Shown here: positions 26,023-34,902 of the stretch, piece by piece | Numbering within the stretch: position 1 is the first letter of the stretch | How the letters are laid out: each line of letters begins with the position of its first letter | Assembly (NCBI GenBank): GCA_016711125.1 | Contig: JADJTQ010000005.1 | Location: forward strand, 124,001-188,000 | Direction: 5' to 3' | Length of the DNA stretch: 64,000 bases | Source: Saprospiraceae bacterium | Lineage (GTDB): Bacteria; Bacteroidota; Bacteroidia; Chitinophagales; Saprospiraceae | Program-made: the position numbers and the translations under genes | Notes under the pieces: generated by a model | Database searches by the model: none | Told to the model about the DNA's origin: nothing | Seen by the model: the letters and a program-made list of their open reading frames with translations, nothing else

Positions 26023-26526
26023 ATGAATGTACTTAAATTCAAGTCGATCTATTTTCTACTTTTTTTCTCGTTTTTCCTGACCACAGCCTTTGGCCAAAAA
26101 GTTTCGCAGATTAGGGCAGTTAAAGGATTTAAAGGTGAGGTTGGTGCATGGGGTGTAAAACATGGCGACGTCGTTTCACCTGCCAAAGATTGGATTTTTA
26201 TGAGGTTGAAGATCTTGTTGTGCTCATGATACCGCAAGATCAACCCACGGTTGAGGCGTTGCAGCGATTTATTAAAAATCATGAGGATATCCAGAAAGAC
26301 CTATTTGGTGAAACCTACACGGAATATAGAAAAAGGGAAAGAAAAAGGTAAGAAACCAAAGCCTACAATCTCGGTTGTGTGCAAGTCCAAGCCCAACTGT
26401 AATTATACCTGCGCAGCAATTCTTGATAGTGAAGGTAAGTTTATTCGATGTACAGGTGACTGCTGTGAATCCGGACCTGGAGTTTGGGAAGCTACTGGAA
26501 ATGCGGCGGAGACAATGTCTCTCTAA
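26023..26526 (+). pseudogene. Small secreted cysteine-rich protein, frameshifted twice
   Basis: ATG 26023 starts MNVLKFKSIYFLLFFSFFLTTAFGQ, a good signal peptide, then KVSQIRAVKGFKGEVGAWGVKHGD. Adding one T to the run near 26199-26203 leads to WIFYEVEDLVVLMIPQDQPT, ALQRFIKNHEDIQKD; removing one A near 26330-26335 leads to GKEKGKKPKPTISVV followed by a cysteine-rich end (CKSKPNCNYTC and RCTGDCCESGPGVWEA). The repaired protein has about 167 residues. No family is recognised. It is 56 bp upstream of the NlpC/P60-like gene on the same strand. Confidence 0.45.
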
Positions 26527-26582
26527 TTAAAGTGATGTTAGTCGTATGATTGATACTAGTTCGCTAAAGCATTAAGAAGGTG

Positions 26583-27314
26583 ATGCGATTATTGTATAGA
26601 TTATTGCCCTTTGTACTTGCAGCATATATCTCACTTCCTCAATCGATGATATTTCCGGATACTGCCGAAAGTTACGATGACCAATATGGATTAGGAAGGG
26701 ACTGTAATAGCCCGTCAATCATATTTCGCGAAGTTAGAGATGGTGCTCTGGAAGGCTGGCTTCCGCTTCTGGGAGATGAGGTTCCTGGCTTCGACCATGT
26801 CGCCTTACAAATTGATGGTGTGGTTTATGAAACTCACCCCGGATATGGTATGGGGACCTATTTCTCTAAAGATGGCACGGATTCAATGGAAGTTGAAAAC
26901 AAGAGCGGTATTCAGTGGCAGCATACGGTAGAAACTTTTATATATAATTCCAGAGCCAATGAAACATCATTGGTTTTGGATTATATTTCAATTCCAATTG
27001 ATAGGGAGTTGGCCAATGAAATGAGATCGTTCATTCTTTCGGTATGCGATTATCAATATATCTTTGTCGATCAGAATGTTAAAGGTATTGTCAATAATCT
27101 CTCGCCCTCAGCCCAGAAGGGATCGAATAAAAGTTTCACCTGTGTGGGCTTAATCGAGTGGGCTTCCGAACAAGCTGGATACAATCATGGGCAGGGATTA
27201 GTGCCAGATCATTTAGAATCCGTAAAATTCGCCGTCTCAAGTGACGCTTCTTCAAATATTGAAATACCGCTGTTGTCGCCTCAATTAATGTATTATGTTT
27301 TGAAGTATCGTTGA
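26583..27314 (+). CDS. Exported permuted NlpC/P60-like cysteine peptidase or amidase
   Basis: 244 residues (GTG 26580 or ATG 26583). The N-terminal helix LLYRLLPFVLAAYISLP is a signal peptide. The order of likely catalytic residues is His73 in FDHVALQIDG, Glu84 in VVYETHPGYG, then Cys188 in KSFTCVGLIEWASEQAG, which is the circularly permuted papain-like arrangement seen in YiiX/DUF830-type proteins. Those hydrolyse amide or acyl bonds, for example in peptidoglycan or lipids. It lies in a row of three small exported proteins (26023, 26583, 27481), so they may work together. Substrate unknown. Confidence 0.55.
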   Translation: MRLLYRLLPFVLAAYISLPQSMIFPDTAESYDDQYGLGRDCNSPSIIFREVRDGALEGWLPLLGDEVPGFDHVALQIDGVVYETHPGYGMGTYFSKDGTDSMEVENKSGIQWQHTVETFIYNSRANETSLVLDYISIPIDRELANEMRSFILSVCDYQYIFVDQNVKGIVNNLSPSAQKGSNKSFTCVGLIEWASEQAGYNHGQGLVPDHLESVKFAVSSDASSNIEIPLLSPQLMYYVLKYR

Positions 27315-27480
27315 TGATAGTTCCAATGTTTCATTGCCTCTTAGAGTATGAAAATGAGCCCGGAGATGAATTTGATTTGGATCATCAGTCAAATATATGC
27401 ATTTTTACCAATGGCAATTCTTAGTGGACCTGGCAAAACGGATTAGATGCCGTCGAAATGGTCCCCCAACTTAAAACGCG

Positions 27481-27969
27481 ATGAAAGGAACAAACATGTT
27501 GACTTGTACTTTCAGGATCAATTTATTGATTTTTATGATTTGCGCAGTTTCGAGTCAGGCTCTGGCGCAAGATAGATCTCAGAAAAGTAAGCCCCCGGTG
27601 ATCGTGATTGACATTTGTTTACCCCCGGCTGCTCCATCGCCCACACCGATCCCGTACCCCAATATCAGTATGCGAAATACAAATAAAAAGAACTCCGGGA
27701 TTTCTCGAGGGCAGGTACTGACTTTTACTATGTCTGGAAATAGACTTGAAAATTTAGGATCGGTAGGGGTTTATTCCAAGGGTTCGAAAAATAACTCATT
27801 TCTGGCAAAATTGGATCAGGTCCCTCGAGGAAAAAAACAAGTAAGTCAGCGAAAAATTATTATTACCGCGAAGGATGATCTACCGGCTTCGGCAATTTAC
27901 CGTATTAATTTCCGCCGTGATTTAAAATCAAAAGCATTTTATTCCACAGACTTTAGGGTTGCGAATTAA
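27481..27969 (+). CDS. Small exported hypothetical protein
   Basis: 162 residues with a signal peptide (LLIFMICAVSSQALA, cut near Ala-Gln). After it comes a proline-rich motif ICLPPAAPSPTPIPYPNI that resembles the PIPYPNI motif of DUF4150/PAAR-like proteins, and then a basic beta region (SRGQVLTFTMSGNRLENLGSVG, YRINFRRDLKSKAF). The rest of a PAAR-like fold is not visible, so this is a likeness only. It is the last gene of a row of three exported small proteins. Confidence 0.5.
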   Translation: MKGTNMLTCTFRINLLIFMICAVSSQALAQDRSQKSKPPVIVIDICLPPAAPSPTPIPYPNISMRNTNKKNSGISRGQVLTFTMSGNRLENLGSVGVYSKGSKNNSFLAKLDQVPRGKKQVSQRKIIITAKDDLPASAIYRINFRRDLKSKAFYSTDFRVAN

Positions 27970-28138
27970 TAGTCGAGATCGTTCTATGGTATCTTGGCAT
28001 CTTTTTTATAATTACTTCATTTATTTCCGCCTTCTTCTTTCGAAAAATTATTTTTTATTGTTCTCTCCCACAGTGGTTCATTTGAAAAAAAAAGTTGAAA
28101 ATCAGTAAAAAAAATAGAGAATCAAGAGGAATATCGGA

Positions 28139-28510
28139 TTATACTCCTTTGATCCAACCCCCATCTACTGGCAGGGAAACACCGGTAATATAACTGGCTT
28201 TTTCACTGGCCAAAAATGCAGCCGCAGCGGCAAATTCATCAGGTCTACCAATTCGACCCAGGGGTATTTCTTCAGTGACTTTAATAAGGTTGGGATTTTC
28301 GGACATGAGACTCTCCATCCGCTTGGTCTGGGTATATCCTGGCATTACGTTGTTGACCGTAATGTTGTACAGACCTAGTTCATTCGCCAGGGTCTTGACT
28401 AGCCCAACCACTGAGGCCCGTACAGCATGAGACAAGACCAAGCCATCCACTGGTTGTTTGACTGCTTGTGAGGTGATCGTAATCATCCGACCCCATTTAT
28501 TTGCCTCCAT
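28139..28510 (-). CDS. SDR-family oxidoreductase, C-terminal fragment
   Basis: 123 residues covering the second half of a short-chain dehydrogenase/reductase: MITITSQAVKQPVDGLVLSH, VGLVKTLANELGLYNITVNNVMPGYTQT, IPLGRIGRPDEFAAAAAFLASE and YITGVSLPVDGGW. Family proteins have about 250 residues with a GxxxGxG cofactor motif at the start; upstream of 28510 the frame soon reaches a stop and no such motif is found. At the usual YxxxK position the sequence reads SHAVRAS, as in a non-classical branch of the family or a dead copy. Probably a truncated gene. Confidence 0.65.
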   Translation of the reverse strand: MEANKWGRMITITSQAVKQPVDGLVLSHAVRASVVGLVKTLANELGLYNITVNNVMPGYTQTKRMESLMSENPNLIKVTEEIPLGRIGRPDEFAAAAAFLASEKASYITGVSLPVDGGWIKGV

Positions 28511-29034
28511 GTCTGGTAAAACCCTTTTTATAATGCCAAAAGACGGCTTTCATATATCTGAATTAATGCCAATATTAAATCATGAACCAGTGTAGATTAT
28601 CATTCGATAGGACGAAAAGGAAGTGAAATTTTAGATAGATATTCTAAGGGAGAATACGTTCTTATTTAAATATTTTTCACATCTATTAATGGTGATCTGT
28701 TGCATTATCTTCGGAATTTATTTACCTTTCAAGTTGTTGTTGCTGGATCTATATTTCACTTCGATGAATCTCATTTGAAATATGTCGAAGTGATGAGTCA
28801 GGTAATGACGGACTTCGACCTAACAAGAAACCCGTATCTTTTCTAATTAGGGAGAAGCCTAACAACCTATTTCTACAGATTGATTTTTGTAAGCTTTTTG
28901 GCTCTCAATCCGTTTTATCACATAACATGACTGACTTGTAGATGTCTCAGATTTACAAGGTATTAAATATGTAAATAATTAGTTATTGATTTATAGTTAT
29001 TCCTTTATTTATTAACAAGCAAAACCATTTTCCC
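28511..29034. other. 524-bp gap without recognised gene
   Basis: AT-rich spacer between the SDR fragment and the first T9SS protein. The N-terminal half of the SDR gene is not found here. The promoter of the T9SS gene must lie in the right part, but no clear box is called. Nothing else is seen. Confidence 0.4.
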
Positions 29035-30474
29035 ATGAGAAAATCTAAAACAAAATTCAATTATTTTATCCTGTTGCTCCTGGCCTTCTTCCTTGGCAAT
29101 TTGCCTTCTGCCAGTGCACAACTATGTGTGCCTGAGCTCTTAGGTGTACCCCAAGATATCTTCATACCTTGTGGCAAGGATCTGCCGGCTTGGCCAACGG
29201 TCACAGCCACTTGTGGTGCAGTTGTGAGTAGGGTTCAACTAAAAACAGGTAGCCGTTGTGGCAATATTATCTATCACCGAAGATGGACGGCAACTAACGT
29301 TGATGGTACAGTGGTGGCTACTCAGACGATTCAATTTAAGGATGATGTGCCCCCGGTTTTAATCGTGCCAGCTGACACCACGATCTATTGTGGTTACCCT
29401 GTTCCGGAACCAGATGTTTACTGTGATGATGCATGCTCCTGGAATGAAGTAGTATTTTCTGAAAAGCGGACAACACATAACGACTGTGAATATACCTTAG
29501 TGCGAACCTGGACCGCCACTGATGGTTGTGGAAACGCGAATCAGAAAACTCAAAAAATCGACGTTGTTGATAATCATGCACCGGTCATCAAAGTAGTAAA
29601 TCCCTTGCTGAAAGATATTAAGTTAGGAGGAGAGATGGCAGTGTACGATTGCGAAAGCCCACAGGTATTTATGAGTGATGTAAAAGTTACCGATTGCTGC
29701 AAGTTCACACTGGAGGTTTACGACAAATTATTAGTGAGTGGTAAATGTGCCTTGTGGGGATATCATCGTAAATGGAAATGTGGCTATATCGCCACTGACA
29801 AAGCGGGAAATAAGTCGGAATTTTATTTTTACGTGGTTCAGTATGATGATGAAGCACCGGTATTGCACAATGTACCGGAAGATACCATTTTGAGCTGTGA
29901 TGACACTTTCCCTGCGCTTGACCCGGACTTGGTATATGTCGAAGATAATTGTACCAGAAGGACGAAAATCGATTTTTCGCAGATGATGTATGTCGACCCG
30001 GCTGATTCAAGCAATTATGCAGTCAAACGCTCCTGGTATTTTGCTGACGACTGTGGAAATGCAGTCACCGAATGCCAATGGATTTACACTTGTGATTTTG
30101 ATACCACGCTTTTGCAGCCGGATACTTCTGGTATGGAGACTGACAGTAGTATGGCTGGCGCAATTCCTCTTTCCATTGATGGGCTGGGTCAAGGATCCAA
30201 CAGTTCCTCTGGATCTTCATTTATCGATTTGACAGTCTATCCAAATCCAACACAAAGCAAGGTAACCATGGGATTTGAGGTAGATGAAATTGACCATTTG
30301 GATATCCAACTAGTTGATAAATTAGGTCGTACCTTGATCCAGAAAAGTTCGAACTATACTCCCGGAGTATATAACTACACTATGGATCTTACGCGTTATC
30401 CGGTAGGATTATATTCAATCATTTTAACCAGTAGAAAGGGGATACAATATAAAAGTATAATTAAAGCGAACTAG
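29035..30474 (+). CDS. Secreted repeat protein with T9SS C-terminal sorting domain
   Basis: 479 residues. Signal peptide at 1-29 (FNYFILLLLAFFLGNLPSASA). The body is a series of cysteine-containing beta-sandwich (HYR/Ig-like) repeats of about 80-90 residues; the recurring signature is RxWTATDGCGN (YTLVRTWTATDGCGN, YHRRWTATNVDG, WYFADDCGN). The last 75 residues form a T9SS type A sorting domain: VYPNPTQSKVTMGF, IQLVDKLGRTL, YPVGLYSIIL, IKAN end. It should be carried across the outer membrane and attached to or released from the surface. It closely resembles the C-terminal half of the protein at 30950-33959. Confidence 0.85.
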   Translation: MRKSKTKFNYFILLLLAFFLGNLPSASAQLCVPELLGVPQDIFIPCGKDLPAWPTVTATCGAVVSRVQLKTGSRCGNIIYHRRWTATNVDGTVVATQTIQFKDDVPPVLIVPADTTIYCGYPVPEPDVYCDDACSWNEVVFSEKRTTHNDCEYTLVRTWTATDGCGNANQKTQKIDVVDNHAPVIKVVNPLLKDIKLGGEMAVYDCESPQVFMSDVKVTDCCKFTLEVYDKLLVSGKCALWGYHRKWKCGYIATDKAGNKSEFYFYVVQYDDEAPVLHNVPEDTILSCDDTFPALDPDLVYVEDNCTRRTKIDFSQMMYVDPADSSNYAVKRSWYFADDCGNAVTECQWIYTCDFDTTLLQPDTSGMETDSSMAGAIPLSIDGLGQGSNSSSGSSFIDLTVYPNPTQSKVTMGFEVDEIDHLDIQLVDKLGRTLIQKSSNYTPGVYNYTMDLTRYPVGLYSIILTSRKGIQYKSIIKAN

Positions 30475-30547
30475 TTTTTTATGAATCTTGATTATTTCAG
30501 GATTTATTTAAATTTTTGGAATTCAAGGATAAAAACTTGAAGTTGAA

Positions 30548-30581
30548 AATGATCAGGTTGCAGATAGGCAACCTGATCATT
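30548..30581 (+). terminator. Strong inverted repeat after the first T9SS gene
   Basis: A 14-bp perfect stem (AATGATCAGGTTGC with loop AGATAG) followed by TTAATTTG, 74 bp after the stop codon. The likely function is transcription termination. The rest of 30475-30949 (475 bp) holds no recognised gene. Confidence 0.7.
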
Positions 30582-30949
30582 TAATTTGTTTTATACAGGT
30601 GAATGCCTTTAAGAAGGTTCCTTCCGGTCTAAACCATTTTGGATTTTTTGGAGATTTAAGGCAATTCCCGAATCGGTTGATAGCGATTATCTGCTAAAAT
30701 TGATTATTCACATCATTTTGTAGACTACCTCTCTAAATCTAGCTATATTAGTTGAGATCTATCCAGCATTGAAGGCAATTTTGAAGCCCATAGGCACTTA
30801 CTGGAATAGACGGTTGAAGTAGTCGTAGTATAATTCTCTTACCGTATAAGGCTGGTATTTATCAGATGCTCTTAGCAACGTGTTAAATCTACGTTGCTGA
30901 CGGTAGCTTTTGCGCACTTATATTTTCTCTAAAATTAAACCAGTTACCC

Positions 30950-31396
30950 ATGAAAATGAATCGTTTTTACCACAAGATTTATTATTTAATCTCATTCTTA
31001 GCGCTGATGTCTCAAATGTCTCTGCTAGCCCAAACAGAGAGTCAATACGCCAGCGGATGGACCGTCAACAATGATGCGGACTGGACTCCCTTCCCACCTA
31101 ATAGCAATCCATTGGGAGCACCAAATGCATTTTGTACGGGGGCATCGACTCCCACTGGATCCTGGGCTCAGTTTACCTTTCCTGCCTTTTCACTTCCAGC
31201 GGCAGCCATAATCGATGGCGTTGAAATAAATATTACTTACCGTGCCGTATTTGACAATACATTTCAATTGACTTCCGGTGGAGCCCTTACCGGAAATACG
31301 AGGGTTTGCCCGCTGTATTTCGGCGGAGATTCGAATTGTACCAGTAGTGGTACTGTGACTGGAGGTGCTCCTAATGATACTTGGGGGCGGCTTTAA
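30950..31396 (+). CDS. Large T9SS surface protein, N-terminal part (frameshifted)
   Basis: 148 residues: signal peptide (FYHKIYYLISFLALMSQMSLLAQ) and a beta-rich domain (TVNNDADWTPFPPN, WAQFTFPAFSLPAAAIIDGVEINITYRAV) of no named family. The frame stops at TWGRL because a run of G residues at 31383-31387 is one base short; with one more G it reads TWGAALTAAVFNAGS and goes on into the next entry. Confidence 0.7.
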   Translation: MKMNRFYHKIYYLISFLALMSQMSLLAQTESQYASGWTVNNDADWTPFPPNSNPLGAPNAFCTGASTPTGSWAQFTFPAFSLPAAAIIDGVEINITYRAVFDNTFQLTSGGALTGNTRVCPLYFGGDSNCTSSGTVTGGAPNDTWGRL

Positions 31397-32475
31397 CCGC
31401 CGCTGTTTTCAATGCGGGTAGCATCGGAGTTCGGCTTACCCAGGTTTCACCTACCGTAGACATGGATGCAATCCAGATGGTCGTCCACTATAATCTTGGC
31501 AATAGTGACCCTGATTGCTCTATGGCATCTATTCCAAGCCAAGGTGCCAATGCGATGTGCCAAGCCACGATCTCTGGTGCCGATGTTTCCGGCATCACGG
31601 ATCCGGATATGGATCCTTTAACCATCACCGTCAGTCCGGCACTGCTGAATTTAGGGATGAATTCGGTCACAGTGAACGCTGATGATGGCATGGGAGGGAC
31701 CTGCATGACCACAATAAATGTAAATGTCACAGATAACATACCACCAACCATTTCCTGTCCGTCAAATGTATCAGTCTCAAATGATCCTGGCCAATGTGGA
31801 GCGGTGGTGAACTTCCCAGCTCCAACCGCTAGCGACAATTGTGACATGTCGCTTACTATCGTTTGTACACCGGCTTCCGGAAGTTTCTTTCCCGTAGGAA
31901 TGACAATGGTAACCTGTACGGCTACCGATGATACAGGCAATGACAGCTCATGCAGCTTTACGGTTACCGTCAATGATACAGAGCCCCCAATGATAACCTG
32001 TCCTAATGGATTCACAGTAGAATGTCTGGCTGCCATACCTGCTTGTTCTGGTTCAGATGCTACCGTCACCGACAATTGTCCGGGAGTAGGAGCGCCAACT
32101 TGCAGTCAGGGAATGTTGGTTGGTGACGAATGCATGGGAACGGTGAAAAAAACCTATGAGGTCATGGATGCCGCAGGAAATATGGTTAGTTGTACCCAGA
32201 CTATTACCATCGTGGCTCCTCAACCTGTTTGGAACAATCCTCTTGGTAATCTCCAGCTGCCATGCAATGTTTTACCGCAACCGAGTACACTATCATGGAC
32301 CCGTGGCACCGGCGTCTGTCAAACCACCGGTCAGGTACAAAGTATGATCATTGGTATCGTTGGCCTTTGTGAGGGATCTGTTACAGAACATTGGGAATAC
32401 ACCGATGTATGCGGAGTTACCATCAGTCACAGCCGGTTGGTATTTTACAAGATTGATACAGAGGCCCTCAATTAA
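31381..32475 (+). CDS. Large T9SS surface protein, HYR-repeat part (frameshifted)
   Basis: 364 residues, the middle of the same protein. After a short domain comes a chain of HYR-type repeats: PPTISCPSNVSVSNDPGQCG, VNFPAPTASDNC, PVGMTMVTCTATDDTGNDSSC, then another (PPMITCPNGFTVEC, TYEVMDAAGNMVSC). HYR repeats occur in extracellular adhesins. It ends at IDTEALN; one more C at the run 32465-32467 gives EAPQLIGVPPDIYIPCG and continues in the next entry. A 195-codon open frame on the other strand (31488-32075) is only a shadow of these repeats. Confidence 0.75.
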   Translation: MGAALTAAVFNAGSIGVRLTQVSPTVDMDAIQMVVHYNLGNSDPDCSMASIPSQGANAMCQATISGADVSGITDPDMDPLTITVSPALLNLGMNSVTVNADDGMGGTCMTTINVNVTDNIPPTISCPSNVSVSNDPGQCGAVVNFPAPTASDNCDMSLTIVCTPASGSFFPVGMTMVTCTATDDTGNDSSCSFTVTVNDTEPPMITCPNGFTVECLAAIPACSGSDATVTDNCPGVGAPTCSQGMLVGDECMGTVKKTYEVMDAAGNMVSCTQTITIVAPQPVWNNPLGNLQLPCNVLPQPSTLSWTRGTGVCQTTGQVQSMIIGIVGLCEGSVTEHWEYTDVCGVTISHSRLVFYKIDTEALN

Positions 32476-33959
32476 TTGGAGTACCTCCCGACATTTATAT
32501 ACCCTGTGGTAGTAAATTACCGGCTTGGACAAACGTCTCTGCACTAGATAATTGTGACGGATTAGTACCTGTATCCCGAAAGCAGGTCAAGGGAGGAACC
32601 AAATGCGGAACTGTTTTCTACGAAAGAATTTGGACGTCGGTAGACGAGTGTGGTAACAGTTCATTACGAAAACAAACCATCCGGTTTATCGATGAGAAAC
32701 CGCCGGTGTTGGAGGTGCCGGCAGATATGGTCATCAATTGCGCTGATCCTGTACCTGCTCCATCCTATCTTTCCTATGATGATTGCTCGTGGAATGAAGT
32801 GATATTTAAAGAGAAGAGAACCAATCATAACGATTGCGAATACACCCTTGTGCGTATCTGGACGGCAACGGATGGTTGTGGTAACTCAGTGCAGAAATCA
32901 CAAACAATTAAAGTGATTGATCCCGATGCACCCATAATTGAGATCGTAAATCCCACATTAAAGGATCTGGCCCTGGGAGGTTCAATGGATGTATTTAGTT
33001 GTGAAAGTCCCCGCACATTCATTAGTGACATAGAAGTGCACGATTGTTGTGCCGCAATATCGGTGGAGGCATACGATCAATTACTTTCGGTTGGACATTG
33101 TGCAGAAGACGGCTTCTTACAGAAATGGAGATGTGGCTATATTGTGACAGATGGAGCAGGCAATGAAAGCGAATTTTATTTCTTTGTGTTTCTCCGCGAT
33201 ACGACCTCACCAGTACTTTTCAATATTCCAAAAGACACCATATTGCCATGTGATGTTGCTCTACCGGAATTTGATTCAAGTTCCGTCCATGCCACCGATA
33301 ATTGCGAATTGCAGAAACAACCACATTTTACGGAGGTGTACTACAATGATCCAATTGATTCCAGTGAATTTGCTCTACGAAGACGATGGACCATTGGAGA
33401 TGCTTGTGGAAATATGACAGAAGCCTACCAGTGGATTTTTACCTGTGGATTTGATAGTGCCACCTTGATCAACTTCGATACCAGCGTTGTCGATTCCGAT
33501 ACTTCGACCATAGAACAGGATAGTTCCACTATGAGTCAAGACTCGAGTGAAATGAACCGAGATACTACATCATCTGACTCTGATACTCTGGTTGTGGATA
33601 CCGATTCGGTCTCGATAGAGCCTCAGGACTCAACAATCGGGGGTACTCTTCCGGCGACTGTGGGACAAACGTCCATTGCTGAAACCGGGATCAACGGATC
33701 TACCGCAGTCACTTTTCAGGTATTTCCAAATCCTGCTGAGAATCGGATTACAGTAGATTTAATCGTAACGGAGCCCGATAATCTACATTTGATTTTGGTG
33801 AACAAATTGGGCCAGGTGCTTGAAGAAAGAAGAGCTGACTATGAGTCTGGGAGATACATGCATACCTTGGATCTTTCTAAATACTCAAATGGTATTTATT
33901 CGATAGTTGTTGTCTCAAAAAATGGCACGGTAGGTAGAAGCGTGGTCAAGCTGGAATAA
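32466..33959 (+). CDS. Large T9SS surface protein, C-terminal part with sorting domain
   Basis: About 498 codons. From PPDIYIPCGSKLPAW onward it is the paralogue of the whole mature protein at 29035-30474: PPVLEVPADMVINC, DCSWNEVIFKEKRTNHNDCE, YTLVRIWTATDGCGN, DIEVHDCC, DACGNMTEAYQW. Between the last repeat and the sorting domain lies an Asp/Ser/Thr-rich linker (about 33470-33630) that is much longer than in the paralogue. The T9SS type A domain is at the end (FQVFPNPAENRITVDL, VNKLGQVLEERR, YSNGIYSIVVVS). With both missing bases restored, 30950-33959 encodes one protein of about 1000 residues. Confidence 0.8.
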   Translation, partial: PQLIGVPPDIYIPCGSKLPAWTNVSALDNCDGLVPVSRKQVKGGTKCGTVFYERIWTSVDECGNSSLRKQTIRFIDEKPPVLEVPADMVINCADPVPAPSYLSYDDCSWNEVIFKEKRTNHNDCEYTLVRIWTATDGCGNSVQKSQTIKVIDPDAPIIEIVNPTLKDLALGGSMDVFSCESPRTFISDIEVHDCCAAISVEAYDQLLSVGHCAEDGFLQKWRCGYIVTDGAGNESEFYFFVFLRDTTSPVLFNIPKDTILPCDVALPEFDSSSVHATDNCELQKQPHFTEVYYNDPIDSSEFALRRRWTIGDACGNMTEAYQWIFTCGFDSATLINFDTSVVDSDTSTIEQDSSTMSQDSSEMNRDTTSSDSDTLVVDTDSVSIEPQDSTIGGTLPATVGQTSIAETGINGSTAVTFQVFPNPAENRITVDLIVTEPDNLHLILVNKLGQVLEERRADYESGRYMHTLDLSKYSNGIYSIVVVSKNGTVGRSVVKLE

Positions 33960-34023
33960 ACCTTGTGTGGTTACTTACATCAAGCACTAATGCTCATCGA
34001 ATGACAGTTGAGTGCAAGTGTTA

Positions 34024-34064
34024 AAATAGATCAGGTCATTGCTTGCAATTGGCCTGATCTATTT
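34024..34064 (+). terminator. Inverted repeat after the second T9SS gene
   Basis: A 12-bp perfect stem (AAATAGATCAGG) with a 17-base loop, followed by AATTTG, 65 bp after the stop codon. The stem core GATCAGG and the trailing AATTTG are shared with the terminator at 30548-30581, so the terminator seems to have been copied together with the gene. Confidence 0.65.
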
Positions 34065-34127
34065 AATTTGATTGAATCTGACAATAAAGTGATTGAATGA
34101 AATACTTACAGATCGCCCATCATTAAT

Positions 34128-34682
34128 TTAGTCAAGTGAAGCGGTATTTCCATCTCCCAGGACTTCCTGATTTTTTAGATTAGCCAATGTTTTGTATGGT
34201 GCTTCGGCACTTAGCATGGATAAAAGCCAGTTAGGTATCCGCCCACCTTGCTGAATGGTGAAATTGTAACTGATTTTCGTTTCCGTTTCACTGATCGGCT
34301 GCAGTCGCCAGGTTACAAAAGCCTGGGAGACCACACCAGGATTATTTTTTTCCGGTAATGTGTTGGTAGAACAGACCTGATCGTAAAGGAGGCTATTCGT
34401 ATTTTCATCCCAGGTTTTTTCAACGGCCCACATCAAGTCCCGGTCTTTAGCTGGCCACCCTTGATGGTTCCTTGTGTAGAAGTGATACTTGCTATCAGAG
34501 GTCCGATGTACCACTTTCGATTCTTTGACACTCTCTTGCCATTTAGGATAATCTTGTACATTATCAAAAATGGCTTCCAAACTGTCCAACGGCAGGCTGA
34601 TCGTCGTGACCGCTCTGAAAGCCCTAACATTCTGCTCGTGGCAGTGATGCATAAAGACTTCAACATTGTTCTTATCAACCAC
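34128..34682 (-). CDS. START/SRPBCC-domain lipid-binding-like protein
   Basis: The 184 visible residues cover a START domain: NVRAFRAVTTISLPLDSLEAIFDNVQDYPKWQ, SKYHFYTRNHQGWPAKDRDLMWAVEKTWD, SQAFVTWRLQPISETETKISYNFTIQQGGRIPNWLLSMLSAEAPYKTLANLK. START folds bind a lipid or other hydrophobic ligand in a deep pocket. The GTG at 34682 is unlikely to be the true start: the frame stays open to about 34820 with plausible protein (YYNPVFLNQFLSGQIPSEWKQV), and in another frame just before it there is a hydrophobic stretch (MASFLVPLTGVLDPLINV). The N-terminus may be lost to a small indel near 34805-34815. Confidence 0.75.
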   Translation of the reverse strand: MVDKNNVEVFMHHCHEQNVRAFRAVTTISLPLDSLEAIFDNVQDYPKWQESVKESKVVHRTSDSKYHFYTRNHQGWPAKDRDLMWAVEKTWDENTNSLLYDQVCSTNTLPEKNNPGVVSQAFVTWRLQPISETETKISYNFTIQQGGRIPNWLLSMLSAEAPYKTLANLKNQEVLGDGNTASLD

Positions 34683-34902
34683 CTGCTTCCACTCTGAGGG
34701 AATCTGACCAGATAGGAATTGGTTCAGAAAAACAGGATTGTAATAGTTGTTGTGGTAGAAGTGACTCGCATAGGCTTTCAGATTTTGTTGTTCAGGAGGA
34801 TGACTTAATGCTACGGGTCACATTAATCAAAGGATCTAATACACCAGTCAAGGGCACCAAAAACGATGCCATAAATGCGCTGGAAAAGTGTATCGAAAGA
34901 TA

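Noticed and set aside
31488..32075. A 195-codon open frame on the minus strand
   Set aside because: It lies fully opposite HYR repeats with clear protein signatures; composition explains the openness.
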